Below are positions 1 to 11,099 of a DNA stretch of 64,000 bases, piece by piece. The stretch spans positions 35,812,243-35,876,242 of the forward strand of contig OX419761.1 of the NCBI GenBank assembly GCA_948567375.1, written 5' to 3'. The notes below the pieces were generated by a model, which saw nothing but the letters and a program-made list of their open reading frames with translations, was not told the DNA's origin and did no database searches. Every line of letters starts with the position of its first letter. Within the stretch, counting starts at the first letter, position 1. The translations under genes and the position numbers were made by a program. This stretch comes from Lunularia cruciata. Lineage: Eukaryota > Streptophyta > Marchantiopsida > Lunulariales > Lunulariaceae.

Positions 1-1034
1 TAGAAAGCACTTAGACTCACTCTTTCCTCCAAGTGGTGTAGGTTTTTGGATCCTCTCAACACTCTCTTCAAATTCTATTGTAAACTCTCTTTTCCTCAAA
101 TCCACCCCTACAATCACCTCAAACCCTTGGGGAACCTTGCATAATCTCAATTTCCACTCTTGATGACCCTCCATGTTCCCAAAGATGAATCTAAACACTC
201 AAACATGCTTTTTGTTGATCTCAAACTTCTCATGCATGAGATCTCCACTCTACAGAATTGACCCTTCCTCACAATGTCACTCAAATCTCCCAACTAATAT
301 GTCACAGTCCTCTGAAATTTTCCACACTTGATCACAACTCTAGGGCGTCCCTCCCTGCAAAATTTTAGATCTTTTCATAGAGCCATTTGGCCTAGACACC
401 TTTCTATTCAGCACCCATATTTCAGATTTGGTCTGAAAACCACCCCCCTCACTTCAAAAACTCATAACGCACTGCGCAAAAATGATCTCTCTCTAATTTT
501 TGTGGCACCAGGTAGGATACAATGCACTGAATTTTCTTGGAAATTTTCAGGACAATTCACTGAAAATTGAAGAAATGGCAGACTCTGTACAATTTTCCAG
601 AGAGCATGCAGTTGCGGGAGCACTTTACCCTATCAACTTAAAAAAATTCTAGCCCAGTGCGCATAGAAGCTCTCTCAATAATTTCAAGTGTGCTAACTGA
701 AAGATAACCCAAGCTATCATGTGTAGAAATCTCAAGTCCAGATCTCAAACTTGAGATTTTGCCCAAAATCACCTTAATCCCCAAAATCTGCAATCCACCT
801 CACACAATCTCTCCAATTCCTCTCATGTGTACAAGATGTACAAAATCACCTCAAAGACATCATTATGAACTACAGGGTATACAAATGGATCTTGGTTCTC
901 TAACATAAGTTCAGCCCTCTCCTCTCCTAATGTTCTCTCCAAGTGAGCTCTCATAGCCTCCTTCTGCCTAATGTAGAATTGGACGCGGAACATTATCTTG
1001 CCTTCTAAAGAGGTCCCGGCAACGGAACCAAAAA
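1..1034 (-). mobile_element. Family-A Ty3/gypsy copy, leader region (continues off the left edge)
   Basis: This is the reverse complement of the leader of the intact element at 40,796-48,599 and is nearly identical to it where I compared them by eye. It holds the tRNA-Asp-type primer-binding site (1,014-1,030) and the short leader reading frames. The gag-pol part would lie left of the window, so I cannot say whether the copy is whole. The near identity to the young copy suggests a recent insertion. Confidence 0.85.
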
Positions 1035-1712
1035 TGTGAGCCGGCCTGTCTCTCACTCAGGATGAACCTCTGATGGCTATTATGGTAGCGCACCATGGAC
1101 TAAGAAGGCAAGGAACCCCAACTCCATCATACTCCTCCAAGGCTAACACTCCAAGACTCAAGACATTGCTCACTAGAGGACTCAATGAGAGAGAGATAGT
1201 TGCAAATGAAAGGATGATGAGTACCTCCTCACCCCTTGTTTATATACTTGTGAAATAGTTACGTACCAAAGTTACTATTTACCGTAGTAACTCAAGTTAC
1301 TAGACTAAAAGTCAAGTAAAGTCAAAAAGTAGAAAGGAATATCCATTCACATGGGCATATTCCCCTTATCTTGACCCAACCACTAAAGCAAGGATTCCTT
1401 CACATGGGCTATCCTTGGACTAAAGAAGAATCCAAAACAAAAAGGCTTGCGGGCCCAAGAGTTCTCAACTCTTTCCCCAAAGCCAAACACCTAGGAATAA
1501 TACCAAGTCAACACACTAAAATCCAAAATAGTGGTGCTCATCTTTTCTACTTCCTCTAAAGTAAGGTCCCATCTATCTTAGCTATGACTAACTTTAGCTA
1601 ACCATGACTAATATAGAACCATCCTTTATCTCTATATAAATAATATCTCTTAAGTACTTGTAATACTAAGCTAAATATCACAATACCACACACATGCACA
1701 AATGGGTGTTAT
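1035..1712 (-). repeat. 5' LTR of the minus-strand family-A copy
   Basis: About 678 bp, the reverse complement of the 679-bp LTRs at 40,796 and 47,921. It starts (plus strand) with TGTGAGCCGG and ends in the complement of the TGTAACACCC terminus. Its outer edge abuts an RT coding segment in the opposite orientation, so this copy inserted into a relative. The flanking bases AGGTC at the junction match the target used by the other young copy. Confidence 0.85.
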
Positions 1713-4122
1713 AGGTCATGAGAGGTACAGTTTTGGAGATGGTTATAGTGGATACAACCAAATCAAGATTGCACCAGAGCATCAACAACTCACCATGTTC
1801 ACCACACCTTGGGGAACTTACGCTTTTAAGGTCATGCCTTTTGGGCTTTGCAATGCTCCAGCCACATTCCAATGGTTCATGAACAAGGTATTTGAACCTT
1901 TCATTGGGAAATTTGTGAGAGACTTCATTGATGACTTTTGTGTCTATGGGAGCAAGGAGGAGCACTTTGAGCACCTAATCAAAGTCTTGCAATGCTTGGA
2001 TGAGGCAAATCCATCACTCCACCCAGAGAAGTGCATTTTTTGATGTGAAGAAGATCTACTTTTGGGGCACATCATCTCCAAGGATGGAATAGCAGTTGAT
2101 CCTAAGAAGGTGAGGAAAATCTCGGACCTTCTATTCCCTTCAAGCTTGACAAAGTTACGCTAATTCTTGGGGATGGTTGGGTACTATAGGAGGTTCATCT
2201 TCTCATTTTCCAACAAGGCTTATGCATTGACCATCTACATGAAGAAGGGTGTAGATTACATGGTGATTTTGGAAGACAAGGAGGCTCTCAAAGCTTTTGA
2301 GGAGCTCAAGCAATCCCTTGTTGTAGTTCCAATTCTTGCTAAACCTGATTGGAGTAAGCCTTTCATCCTTTACACTGATGCTTCTAATGTAGCTATAGGA
2401 TGCACTCTTAGTCAATTAGACCAAGATGGGCATGATCATCCAGTAGCTTATGCTCAAAGACAGATGGTTTCAGTAGAGAAGAACTACTCTGTCACGGAGA
2501 GAGAAGGGTTGGTAGTGATCTTTGGTCTCAAGAAGTTTAGACACTACTTGATTGGAGGGAAAGCCACCATTGTCATGGATCACAAGGCATTGAAGTACAT
2601 CTTCAACAAGCCTAATTTTGAAGGGAGACTAGCAAGGTGTATGATATTCTTGTCTGAGTATGACTACACCATTGAGGATAGGCCAAGAAAGAAACATGCA
2701 AATGTTGATTTGTTATCTAGAGCCTATGATCATGATGGAGATGAGCCAATGGATGATTCCTTCCCGGATGAGGAGCTCATGACAATCTCAGTCACTCAAG
2801 AGGTTCCAATGGAGTACAAGGAGATTGTGGATTTTGTGACAAGAGGTAACTATCCAGAAGGGATGCATGCTAGGGAGAGGAAGGCCCTTGCAGCAAGATC
2901 TAGACCTTATACAATGGTGGAGGATATTCTTTTTTCACCAAGGAGCAGATGGTCTACTTCAAAGAGTAGTGGGTAAGGAAGAGTCTATCCTACTCATAAA
3001 GGAGTTTCATGAAGGTTTAGTATGTAGAGGACACTTTGCAGGAACGGTGACTGCTTTCAAGATTCTAGATGCAAGTTACCATTGGAGAGGGATTTTCAAG
3101 GATTGTCTTGACTATTGCAAAACTTGTCATGTTTGTCAAACTTTTGCTAGAAAGTCTACATCCACTCCACCACTTAGATCAATTCCATCACTAGGACCTT
3201 TGAGAAGTGGAGAATTGATTTTTTAGGTCCTCTTAATAGAACCCCAAGGAACAATCGGTACATTGTGGTAGTTATTGATTACCTTACCAAGTGGGTTGAG
3301 GCTAGACCATTGAGGGACAAGAATGAAGATGAAGTGGGTAGATTTCTTTATGAACGCATTATCATTAGGTTTGGATGCCCTTTGGAGTTGGTTTCTGATA
3401 GAGGAGGAGAGTTTATAGGAAGCATTACTACAGCCATGCTACAACATTTCTCTATCACACATAGAGTAACTACATCCTATAAGCCAAATTCCAATGGCTT
3501 GGCAGAGAGAACCAATCAGACCTTGTGCATGATGTTGGCCAAAGATGCAGAAATGGAGGGCGCTAAACATCATTGGGACAAGAGGATTCATGCAGTTTTG
3601 TGGGAGTATAGGATAACCATGAAGACTTCCACCAAATATTCTCCATTTCAATTGGTGTATGGTATTGAGTCTACCTTACCTATTCACTTTGATCTTCCTA
3701 CCTTTCAAAGCATTTAGAGGAGATTGAAGAAAGCACAAGGAGGTGATATAGAGAAGTCATGGAAGGATCAACTCATGGATTTGGAAGAGGCAAGAGCAGT
3801 TGCTATGGTTCGAGTGGAGCAAGCCCAAAGGAAACAAAAGGAGAGCTATGAAAAGAGGTAAGGCAAGAAGAAGGTGTAAACTTTCAAAGAAGGTGATTGG
3901 GTAATGTTGTTTGATTCCATTCAATTCAAGAGAGTGCAAAAGAAGTTTTTGCCTCAGTACTTTGGACCTTTCATAGTGGAGAAGGTGTGGGGCAATTACA
4001 CCTATGATCTCAAGGAGTTGGGAGGAAGACACTTTGATATGATTAACCATGATAAGTTGTACCATAGAAGGAAGAGAGACCTTCACTTTGAGGACAAAGT
4101 GAAAACTTAGTCCGGGGGTAAA
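1713..4122 (+). mobile_element. Family-A Ty3/gypsy copy, RT to integrase, broken
   Basis: Collinear with about 45,510-47,920 of the intact family-A element: the second half of RT with its FIDD active-site box, RNase H, the zinc-binding and catalytic parts of integrase, and the end of pol. It is clearly older than the other two family-A copies and carries several breaks. Its 5' half is not in the window and should lie left of the minus-strand copy that inserted into it. The AGTCCGGGGGTAAA stretch before the LTR is the polypurine-tract region. Confidence 0.9.
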
Positions 4123-4814
4123 TGTAACACCCATTTGTGCATATGTGTGGTATTGTGATATTTAGCTTGGTATTACAAGTACTTAAGAGATATTATTTAT
4201 ATAGAGATAAAGGATGGTTCTATATTAGTCATGGTTAGCTAAAGTTAGTCATAGTTAAGATAGAGGGGACCTTACTTTAGAGGAAGTAGAAAAGATGAGC
4301 ACCACTATTTTGGATTTTAGTGTGGTGACTTGGTATTATTCCTAGGTGTTTGGCTTTGAGGAAAGAGTTGAGAACTCTTGGGCCCGCAAGCATTTTTGTT
4401 TTGGATTCTTCTTTAGTCCAAGGATAGCCCATGTGAAAGAATCCTTGACTTAGTGGGTGGGTCAAGATAAGACCACATGCTTAGTGGAATATGCCCATGT
4501 GAATGGATATTCCTTTCTACTTTTTGACTTTACTTGACTTTTAGTCTAGTAACTTGAGTTACTACGGTAATTAATAACTCTGGTACTTAACTATTTCACA
4601 AGTATATAAACAAGGGGTGAGGAGGTACTCATCATCCTTTCATTTGCAACTATCTCTCTCTCATTGAGTTCTCTAGTGAGCAATGTCTTGAGTCTTGGAG
4701 TGTTAGCCTTGGAGTAGTATGATGGAGTAGGTGTTCCTTGCCTTCTTAGTCCATGGTGCGCTACCATAATAGCCATTAGAGGTTCATCTTAAGTGAGAGA
4801 CAAGTCGGCTCACA
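4123..4814 (+). repeat. 3' LTR of the older plus-strand family-A copy
   Basis: 692 bp, starting TGTAACACCC and ending GGCTCACA like the 679-bp LTRs of the young copy, but visibly diverged and slightly longer. It ends at 4,814. The next bases are gypsy RT sequence of a different family on the other strand, so this element inserted into the RT of element C. Confidence 0.88.
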
Positions 4815-5239
4815 GTTTGCAACTCCTCTAACTCCTTTGGTGAGAGCCAATAGATTGGTATACTCACTGGAGTACTCCTTGGCAATAACTCCTTAGCAAT
4901 CACTCGATCTTGAAGGGCATACCTAGATCGGATGGTAATCTCTTTGGCAAATCATCCGGAAACACATCCGCAAACTCCTTAACTATCCAATCAACCATTA
5001 CTTGATGAGGCTCTTGGTCCTCCACAGATTGGTCTTGTGCAATCGGCTTGATCCACACCGCAGATACAGACTTATCTTCCTCTAAAGCTTGCTCTATGGC
5101 TGCTTTACTAACAAACTTCCCTTCTAGGGACTCCACTTCCTTCAAGGTTTGCTCTATGGCTACCTTCTCAACAAACTTCCCATCTTGGGCCTGACTATTC
5201 TTAGGTGTCTTACTCAGAGGTGCCAAACAACCTAATCGG

Positions 5240-5415
5240 AAATTCTTACCTTGGTGTTGTACTTGAATTTGGCATCGGGTCCAATCGAATTGAACCTTAT
5301 GACATTCAAGCCAAGGTAGACCCATGATATCATACCTTGGTGTTGTACTTGAATTTGGCATCGAGTCCAATTGAATTGAATCTTATGACATTCAAGCCAA
5401 GGTAGACCCAGAATG
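5240..5415. repeat. Tandem duplication of ~85 bp within element C
   Basis: A block beginning ACCTTGGTGTTGTACTTGAA occurs twice head to tail, with a handful of substitutions between the copies. It encodes (minus strand) the GLPWLECHK region at the end of the protease domain, so this stretch is present twice. A local slippage event in an already dead element is likely. Confidence 0.8.
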
Positions 5416-5535
5416 ACATCATAGTGTAGAGGTACCACTACAAACCTCATACACTCCAAATACTCCTTCCCAATCTTGAAGGTAACATGATGCAAGGTGC
5501 AGAATGCAAAACCCTTTCTACCATCCGCTATCGTC

Positions 5536-7850
5536 AGGAAAAAGCCAGATGAGCTTGGTAAGGAGTGGTTGTAGGAAATTTTGAAAAGGAAAGGAAAGAT
5601 AGAGAAAACTTGAAGGGCTTTGTGGAAGGATAGAGGGGTATCGAGCACTTCTGCAAGGAGAGAGGAATCGAAGAACAGTGCAGCAAGAAGAGGGGACTCC
5701 AAAACGTAAAGGGGTTTTTGAGGAATCAAGATTGGGGAAAACAAAAGGGAAGAGGGACAGAAACAGAAGAAAAATAGGAAGATCGTGGGCAGAGAGAGGA
5801 AGGGAATACAGAGAAAGATCGATGAAAAGAGAAAGGGGAAAGGGGAAAGAATGGAAGGCAGAGTGGGGTAGCAGCAACAAAGGAAAATCAAGGAGACAAG
5901 GAGGTCGAAGGGTTTGAAGTGACAGGAACAGGTTGAAGGGTTTTGGAAGGACAGAGGATCAAAAAGGGTTTTCGGGAAAGTGCAAAGGATTTTGAGAGAA
6001 GACAGTAGGGAAGTGATGGAGAATTATCAAAAGGTGAGAAGGGCTGCCAGTTTTTGGGAAATCAAGAGAGGAGTTTCAAAAGAGAAAGTAACAGAAGATT
6101 TCAAGAGAAGATAGTAGAGTTTTGGGAAATTGCACAAGATTTCGAGAGAAGACAGTAGGGAAGTATTGAGAATTATCGAAAGGTGAGAAGGGCTGCCAGT
6201 TTTTGGGAAAATCAAGAGAGGAGTTTCAAAAGAAAAAGTTGCATAAGATTTCAAGAAAGGACAGTAAGGTTTTTGGGAAACTGCAGAGGATTTTGAGAGA
6301 AGACAGTAGGGAAGTGATGGAGAATTATTGAAAGTGAGAAGAGCTACCAGTTTCAAGAAATGAGGAGAAGAGTTTCAAAAGAGAAAGTTGCAAAAGATTT
6401 CAAGAGAAGACAGTAGAGTTTCGGGAAATTGCAGAGGATTTCGAGAGAAGACAGTAGGGAAGTGATGGAGAATTTTTGGAAGGTGAGAAGGGCTGCCAGT
6501 TTTTGGGAAATCAAGAGAGGAGTTTCAAAAGAAAAAGTTGCAGAAGATTTTGAGAAAGGACAGTAGGGTTTTTGGGAAATTGTAGAGGATTTTGAGAGAA
6601 GACAGTAGGGAAGTGATGGAGAATTATTGAAAGTGAGAAGAGCTGCCAGTTTCGGGAAATGAGGAGAAGAGTTTCAAGAGAGAAAGTTGCAGAAGATTTC
6701 AAGAGAAGACAGTAGAGTTTTGGGAAATTGCAGAGGATTTCAAGAGAAGATAGTAGGGAAGTATTGAGAATTATCGAAAGGTGAGAAGGGCTCCAATTTT
6801 CGGGAAATCAAGAGAGGAGTTTCAAAAGAGAAAGTTGCAAAAGATTTCAAGAAATGACAGTAGGGTTTTCGGGAAAGTGCAGAGGATTTCGAGAGAAGAC
6901 AGTAGGGAAGTGATGGAGAATTATTGAAAGTAAGAAGAGCTGCCAGTTTTGGGAAATGAGGAGAAGAGTTTCAAGAGAGAAAGTTGCAGAGGATTTTGAG
7001 AGAAGACAGTAGGGAAGTGATGGAGAATTATCGAAAGTGAGAAGAGCTGGCGGTTTTTGGGAAATGAGGAGAGGAGTTTCAAGAGAGAAAGTTGCAGAGG
7101 ACTTCGAGAGAAGACAGTAGGGAAGTATTGAGAATTATCAATAGGTGAGAAGGGCTGCTTGTTTCGGGAAAGTGCAGAGGAGTTTCAAGAGAGAATTTTG
7201 TAGGAACTTTTGAGAGAGACAAAGGGTGTTCAGAGGAGAAAGCATTGATGGGAGTGCTGCTGGGAGGTGAAGGAAGAAGTCCGGAGAGTGAGTCGTCTTT
7301 ACTGTTATCGGATAGAGTGCGTGTGAAGGCGCCAGCTGAAATGATTTTCTGTCATAATTTAGTGCAGTCACTGTATGAACTGGAGTTGGTTGGCTTTTCC
7401 AAAATTGTGAACCTTGCAGCTGAAATTTTATGAATGACAAATCCTGAGAAAATGGTGTGTTTGATCTGTGACTAGCATCGAGGAAGTTCCATTTTAGGAG
7501 CTCTCATCTGTCGATATGAATGGTTTGGTTTAGTAGTGTGGGTGCCGGGTTGAGCCAAATAGAATACTATTTGTTGTTTGTGAAATTCCCAGCCATTCCT
7601 AGGGACCGTTGGGTCCAAAACCGTAGCAGAACCTGCATGAACTAGCCAGTTCTGTGAAGGCCAAAGACAAACACAAACCCTCGAGAAGCCCAACATCAAG
7701 AAACAAAGAAAAACCCAAAATTTTACAGAGTTGAGATTTCCAACACACCAGGAATAGGAAGAGAATGATAGTCTACGAGAAACTCTAAATCAACTACAAT
7801 AACGGCAACTAAGCACAAGCAGCCAGGTGCTCGGTGCACTCTTGAGGCCA
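5536..7850. other. ~2.3-kb foreign block inside the protease of element C
   Basis: Protease sequence on the left (TIADGRKG region) and right (VDSGSS region) belongs together in normal gypsy order, so the stretch between was inserted. It contains a purine-rich plus strand, the ~150-bp tandem array described separately, and about 600 bp at 7,200-7,800 in which I recognise nothing. I could not find convincing terminal repeats, so the exact ends and the nature of the insert are open. Confidence 0.55.
5990..7135. repeat. Tandem array, ~150-bp unit (about six copies) then ~106-bp unit (about two)
   Basis: The phrase GACAGTAGGGAAGT recurs at about 6,001, 6,151, 6,302, 6,450, 6,601, 6,749, 6,898, 7,004 and 7,111. 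The period is therefore about 150 bp for six units and about 106 bp for the last two. Each unit contains sub-repeats built on GAGAGAAGACAGTAG and GAAGATTTCAAGAGAAGACA, suggesting growth from a shorter module. The plus strand is strongly purine-rich. No coding signal; the minus-strand open frames here are by-products of the repeat. Confidence 0.85.
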
Positions 7851-9238
7851 AACAATTTCCCCGACACCGCCATCATCAAACTACTTCCAATTACTGGTTT
7901 GATAGGAATACCCAATTCCTTTGCTACTTGCAAAGATATGCAATTCTTTGAACTTCCAGAATCAACCAAAATCCTACAACCCCGATTAGATATCATACCT
8001 TGCAAGTGAAGCAGACTTGCATAGGTCGAGCCATTGGAACTAATCAAGCTCCCAGTAGGTAGCTCAAAATCTCCTACTGGGATTCCTTGTTTCCTTGATC
8101 ATTTCACTCCACAACCTCCACTTGGGCAACTTGTCAAGGTAGTCCATTCTTGAGTGGACATTCAGCAATGCGATGCCCCAATTGGCGACAATAAAAACAA
8201 CCACCATTTTGTCACAATTTCTCTCTGTCTGCCATGCCCAATGGTCTTCGTTGAATTGCATCAATCTCCATTGGTGTTGGCTCCTCCACTTGTGTGTAGT
8301 GTATTGGTAGGCTTTGTGGAGGTCAAGGTCGAGACCAAGTTGTTGCCACCAAGGAATCAAAACGTTTGGCCAACCGCATGGCTTCCTCCAAGTGTTGTGG
8401 CTCTTGCATGGTTACCTCTAATTTGGTTCTTGCCTTCAAGCCCCTCATGAATCGATCCAGAGCTTCACCTTCCAACATATCTAGAATTTGCATGATGGTG
8501 TTTTGGAACTGCATGATGTAACTTCTTATAGAGCCAATCTGTTTCAACTCTGCCAACTTATCCCGTGCAGCTCATGTGGCATTTATACTTTGGAATCGAC
8601 TGATTATTGTGCTCTTAAATTCCGCCCATGTCAAGATCGGTGTAACCATTTGTCGTTTGGCTCGCTCCACTCGGAATCTCCACCATAGCTTTGCTACTCC
8701 ATCCAATTGGCTAGAAGCCAAGAGAATCTATTTTTGCTCATCTTGCAGATTGGTAGCTTCAAAATAACATTCACAATCAAACACAAAATTCTCCACTGCA
8801 TTTGGGAGATTCTTGCCTTCAAATACCTTGGGTTTAGGGAATCTAATCCAATCTTCTCCTTCTGGAATTGGTACTCTCTCCACCTGCTCTTGTCGTCAAA
8901 GATCTCATTCATCCAACAATCAAGTAAGGTGCTCGATTTGTTGTTGCATAGTAAGGATAACATCCGGTATTAACGCCATGGTTGCTCCTCTATCACACCA
9001 CTCCCTAATCTATCTAATTTATTAACACACAGAAATAGTATGTCCACCGTTCTCCATAAGTTACAACCGGAAGCACCAAGGGTTCCTCGGATATAGTGAT
9101 CATATACAAAAAATCTTGTCCAAAGTGCAAGGTGATGAACTGTGTGAAACGATGCTTGGGTAGTATTTGGACACGAAAATCCCAATGGTTTGGTGGAAGT
9201 GGATTTGGTGGTCCATAAATTCCATCCATCCCATTCCT

Positions 9239-9250
9239 GCTCTAATACCA
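9239..9250 (-). other. Primer-binding site of element C (initiator tRNA-Met type)
   Basis: Reads TGGTATTAGAGC on the minus strand, one base from the plant initiator tRNA-Met complement TGGTATCAGAGC, and directly follows the LTR end. It fixes the orientation of element C and the LTR boundary. Confidence 0.75.
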
Positions 9251-9251
9251 A

Positions 9252-9627
9252 TGTAAAAGACCGAATCCGAGGAGAGAAATAGGAGAATGGAAACTCACAT
9301 TGGGCCACTTGAATGAGGGAAAACTCAGAATGCCTAGCATGAGCTTCGGCCTTGGTATTTATAGGTAGCATACAAGACCCTTGAAGCTTCTCAAGAAGCT
9401 TCTCAAGAAGCTTCCTTCTAGGAGCCACCTACTTGGCGTGCAAACTAAGCTAGTTAGAAGCTTCTAGAAGCTTCCTTCTAGAAGCTATCTGCTTGGGGCG
9501 CAAGTTAACTAATTGGGAAGCTTCCCAAGAAGCTTCTTAGATGCTTCTAGAATATTCTATGCTATTTTGTCTTATTCTCTACTTTGTAAGCCCGACTAAC
9601 TTCATCGCTAAACTCCATATTGTTACA
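9252..9627 (-). repeat. 5' LTR of element C
   Basis: About 376 bp. On the minus strand it starts TGTAACAATATGGAG and ends CGGTCTTTTACA, giving short TGTAA/TTACA inverted ends. A TATAAATA box lies upstream of the 3' end of the LTR. The interior is rich in AGAAGCTTCT palindromes. The primer-binding site follows after one base. The outer edge at 9,627 abuts a fragment of a related LTR in the other orientation. Confidence 0.7.
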
Positions 9628-9719
9628 CTAGGCATTTGGAGTTTCTCTCATCCAAGAGTTCCAATGTGATCTTTCACTTTGATTTTTCATTCTCCTATTT
9701 CTCTCCTTGGAATTTTACA
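9628..9719 (+). repeat. Fragment of a plus-strand LTR related to the element C/D family
   Basis: About 92 bp matching the 3' end of the LTR at 12,322-12,774 in the same orientation (GGAGTTTCTCTCATCC through to TTTTACA). It sits edge to edge with the minus-strand LTR of element C, which makes the 9,252-9,719 block look like one LTR with long inverted ends. Two back-to-back pieces explain it better. Confidence 0.6.
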
Positions 9720-11000
9720 CATTAGATATACTACTGCTTCTTGGTGGGGTGCTCTAATCAGTCACTTTCTTCCATTTTTATTCTAGCATTTGGATATATA
9801 AGAGTAGCAATTTGATATGCATCTCCAAGATTGAACCAATTTAAAATTGATATTGCATATCTTTTTGGAATCAATCTGATTTTGAATTTTTGTCTATCAC
9901 AAAAAAAATTGAAGTCCTACATAGCATTCTAGTTTTCTATGTGTAACTTCAAACTCTCTACCAAGGTGATCTAACACAATAGCAATGTGAGATTTATCTT
10001 TCGTACAAACGATTCCATCATCTACAAAGATATTGAGGATTATGATTCATAATATAGACAACAATCAAAAAGTGGTGTTTGCCACCCATACCTCACTATG
10101 AAATCATCAAGCTTCCAATTTGAGTTCCTTGAGGCTCGCTTTAAGCCATATAGACTCTAAAGCAATCTACAAATGCTCTTCTCTTTTCCAACTTCTACAA
10201 ATCTTTGTGACTTCTCCATGTAAATTTCCTCATGCAGATCTTCATTAAGAAGAGTTATCTTGATGTCAAATTGGATTATCTCCATGTCTTCCATTTGTAG
10301 CATAATCCTACTCACCAAGTCTTAGTGGCAGTCTTCTCACTCCCCCACTTCTAAAATTTTTATTCAAATCATGTATAACAACTACCATTGCTTGTGCCCA
10401 TAACTCTCTGGGCAACTTACTAGAAAGCAACATGATTCTTGTTGCTTCAAACACTATTCTATGATCTCTATGATATAAAATTTTGCCCAAGAGTGTAAGG
10501 TGTTGTAAGTTCATGGATTTATCAAAGACTTTGTACCAAAATAATAAATTCCTTTCCAATGTATTTACCCCATATGTCATGTTGTAGTTTCTTGATCTTC
10601 ACTCTCTCTGAGTTTCTACATATGCATGAAGCAAGAGAGAGTTTCTGACTTTTCTTTCAAGAAAAATACAATATGAAGCCACTAGTATTATCTTTAACAA
10701 GGAGACAATATCTTGATCCACCTATTGAGCTCAAACTCATAGAACCACAAATATCTTTTTGAAAGAACTCTCCAACTTTGTACTTTCCTCTACTATCATT
10801 GGATTTTGCAAAAAGTAATCGATGTTGCTTTCCTAGAGCACATCCATCATAATAGAAAGACTTATGACTACTAAGCTCTTTTAGTTTCAAACACAGACCC
10901 TCTACTAGTCCTTCTCTCTTTGTCTTCCTAATGTAGGCAAGATTGAGATGACCAAGTGTTTGGTGCCAAAATACAATATCTACTTTTTGATATTATTTTT
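9720..11000 (-). mobile_element. Ty1/copia fragment (integrase and RT), decayed
   Basis: On the minus strand, in copia order: a pre-integrase and integrase zinc region (CALGKQHRLLF, about 10,820-10,860), the integrase core start (ICGSMSLSSIGGSRY, about 10,700-10,770), an integrase piece with LPRELWAQAM (about 10,400-10,430), then RT (about 10,320-9,880) with a recognisable FVDDGI box. No LTRs were found. It lies between pieces of plus-strand gypsy sequence, so it probably inserted there. Old, with many breaks. Confidence 0.7.
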
Positions 11001-11099
11001 TCCTTTCTAGCTTCTCACTATCCCCATTGCTTGCAACAATAGAAGTTTGCTTGGGAAATGTTACCTATCTTGGTAACTCTGATCTGAGGATGTAAAGCT

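Larger units (their letters stand above)
4815..9627 (-). mobile_element. Element C: decayed Ty3/gypsy element, 5' LTR to start of RT
   Basis: Read on the minus strand: 5' LTR (9,252-9,627), primer-binding site (9,239-9,250), gag (about 8,970-8,060), aspartic protease with an LVDSGSSKNCIS active-site motif (about 8,050-7,850), the protease end with DVILGLPWLE (about 5,535-5,380), the protease-RT linker (FADVFPDDLP) and the first RT residues at 4,815. A ~2.3-kb foreign block splits the protease at about 5,536-7,850. The rest of pol is cut off by the insertion ending at 4,814. The copy is old, with many breaks; it is called from motif order. Confidence 0.8.

Noticed and set aside
1035-4814. Self-integration (inversion) of a single family-A element
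   Set aside because: The junction fits, but the minus-strand part is nearly identical to the young copy while the plus-strand part is clearly older, so two separate insertions are more likely.
5232-5891. 219-codon minus-strand open frame with a hydrophobic start
   Set aside because: It runs from the purine-rich insert into the gypsy protease and its duplicated end. The hydrophobic part is the complement of the purine-rich strand, not a membrane protein.
9252-9719. A single foldback transposon with mirror-image ends
   Set aside because: Each half matches a different orientation of a gypsy LTR, and a primer site and leader follow at 9,250, so the block is two LTR pieces.
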